7,724 bases of DNA, taken from NCBI GenBank assembly GCA_030158535.1, contig JAOASV010000214.1, positions 1 to 7,724 on the forward strand, written 5' to 3'. Made by a program: the position numbers and the translations under genes. The notes beneath the pieces are model-generated. The model was not told where the DNA came from and did not search any database. It saw only the letters and a program-made list of their open reading frames with translations. Source of the DNA: Sediminibacterium sp. GTDB taxonomy: Bacteria > Bacteroidota > Bacteroidia > Chitinophagales > Chitinophagaceae. Of the stretch, positions 7,240-7,724 are shown one piece after another; the first letter of the stretch is position 1; every line of letters starts with the position of its first letter.

Positions 7240-7267
7240 AGCAAGTAATGAGGGATTTGACCCTTTA

Positions 7268-7275
7268 CAAATGTA
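7268..7275 (-). promoter_or_regulatory. Candidate -7 element for the membrane hydroxylase gene
   Basis: On the minus strand the sequence reads TACATTTG, an exact TAnnTTTG match, 28 bases before the start codon at 7239. That spacing is close to the one seen for prfC. No convincing TTG -33 element is present at the usual distance upstream, only TGG, so support is moderate. Confidence 0.4.
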
Positions 7276-7315
7276 ACTATTCTGATGAATCTTCCATTAT
7301 TTGCTGCCCTTGTTG

Positions 7316-7323
7316 TAATTTTA
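7316..7323 (+). promoter_or_regulatory. Weak candidate -7 element for bshC
   Basis: TAATTTTA matches seven of eight positions of TAnnTTTG in the 93-base divergent gap between the hydroxylase gene and bshC. It lies only 9 bases before the chosen bshC start, which would leave almost no leader, and the nearest TTTG (7300-7303) is just 12 bases upstream. It is listed because it is the closest match available on this strand. Confidence 0.2.
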
Positions 7324-7332
7324 ACCCTAATT

Positions 7333-7724
7333 ATGATAAAAGCTGCCGAGCAAGTTGCTTATCCTTTAACGGGCTATTTTTCTAATTTGGTTTCTGATTA
7401 CCTAGAAGCCAATCAAAAATTAGATCCATTTTATACCCATCCGCCAAATATAGATGGGATAAAGGCAGCTATGGCAGCGCGTGATTCGTTTAATACACCA
7501 AGGGGAACACTTGTAGATGCATTAAACAAACAGTATGAAGGCGTTAACGTTTCTGAAATTGTAAACGCTAATATTCAATCTTTAAACGACGGCAAAACAT
7601 ATACCGTAACTACAGCGCATCAGCCCAATTTATTTACTGGACCTCTCTATTTTATTTATAAGATTGCGCACACCATTGCGTTATCACGTTCACTCAATAA
7701 GCAAATACCAGGTGCTCATTTTGT
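7333..7724 (+). CDS. bshC: Bacillithiol biosynthesis cysteine-adding enzyme BshC, 3' end missing
   Basis: This is the first 130 residues of BshC, cut by the right edge; the full protein is usually a little over 500 residues. BshC is the proposed cytoplasmic ligase that joins cysteine to glucosaminyl malate in the last step of bacillithiol synthesis. The decisive motif is TVTTAHQPNLFTGPLYFIYK (91-110), which matches the family's conserved 'TGHQ..LFTGPLY..YK' segment. The N-terminus (YPLTGYFSNLVSDYLEANQKLDPFY) also has the expected pattern of a short hydrophobic lead, a helix and a PFY motif. The frame is open back to 7261 with another ATG at 7285, but that start would add a hydrophobic leader (MNLPLFAALVVILTLIM) not expected on a cytoplasmic enzyme, so 7333 is preferred. 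No bshA or bshB is within the window. The frame runs to the last base without a stop. Confidence 0.9.
   Translation, partial: MIKAAEQVAYPLTGYFSNLVSDYLEANQKLDPFYTHPPNIDGIKAAMAARDSFNTPRGTLVDALNKQYEGVNVSEIVNANIQSLNDGKTYTVTTAHQPNLFTGPLYFIYKIAHTIALSRSLNKQIPGAHF

Noticed and set aside
7285..7332. Earlier bshC start at 7285, giving a hydrophobic leader like a signal anchor
   Set aside because: BshC is a cytoplasmic enzyme, and its family N-terminus matches the start at 7333. The upstream codons look like translated intergenic sequence.
1..7724. Search for mobile elements, CRISPR, tRNA, riboswitches or a defence cassette
   Set aside because: All gaps between genes are shorter than about 120 bases. 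I saw no repeat arrays, transposase motifs, tRNA cloverleaf or conserved riboswitch core by eye, and every gene belongs to a common family.

Overview
The window looks like an ordinary chromosomal segment of a Bacteroidota bacterium (Flavobacteriia, Chitinophagia or Sphingobacteriia type; I cannot place it more closely). The signs are a low G+C content, starts without recognisable Shine-Dalgarno sequences, TAnnTTTG-type -7 promoter elements ahead of several genes, a bacillithiol gene (bshC) in an otherwise Gram-negative-looking gene set, and protein sequences typical of the phylum. I see no phage, transposon, tRNA, rRNA, CRISPR array or defence system. All gaps between genes are shorter than about 120 bases.

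Layout from left to right: (1) the 3' part of a SAM hydroxide adenosyltransferase (DUF62) family gene, cut by the left edge; (2) lpdA, dihydrolipoyl dehydrogenase, ending in a strong intrinsic terminator; (3) on the minus strand and convergent with lpdA, a secreted DUF4197 protein; (4) divergent from it, a tight two-gene unit prfC-rimO (release factor 3 and the ribosomal protein S12 methylthiotransferase) with 3 bases between the genes; (5) on the minus strand and convergent with rimO, a membrane di-iron hydroxylase resembling alkylglycerol monooxygenase, whose 3' end overlaps rimO by 49 bases; (6) divergent from that, the 5' part of bshC, cut by the right edge.

The genes do not form a single pathway. 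The one clear functional pair is prfC-rimO, since both products act on or next to ribosomal protein S12. The rest is housekeeping metabolism (LpdA for 2-oxoacid dehydrogenase complexes, BshC for the low-molecular-weight thiol bacillithiol), an ether-lipid or fatty-acid type oxygenase in the membrane, and a secreted protein of unknown role. I found no previously undescribed system. The points most worth a second look are the apparent loss of catalytic residues in the DUF62 protein, the strong alkylglycerol-monooxygenase character of the membrane hydroxylase, and the prfC-rimO coupling.
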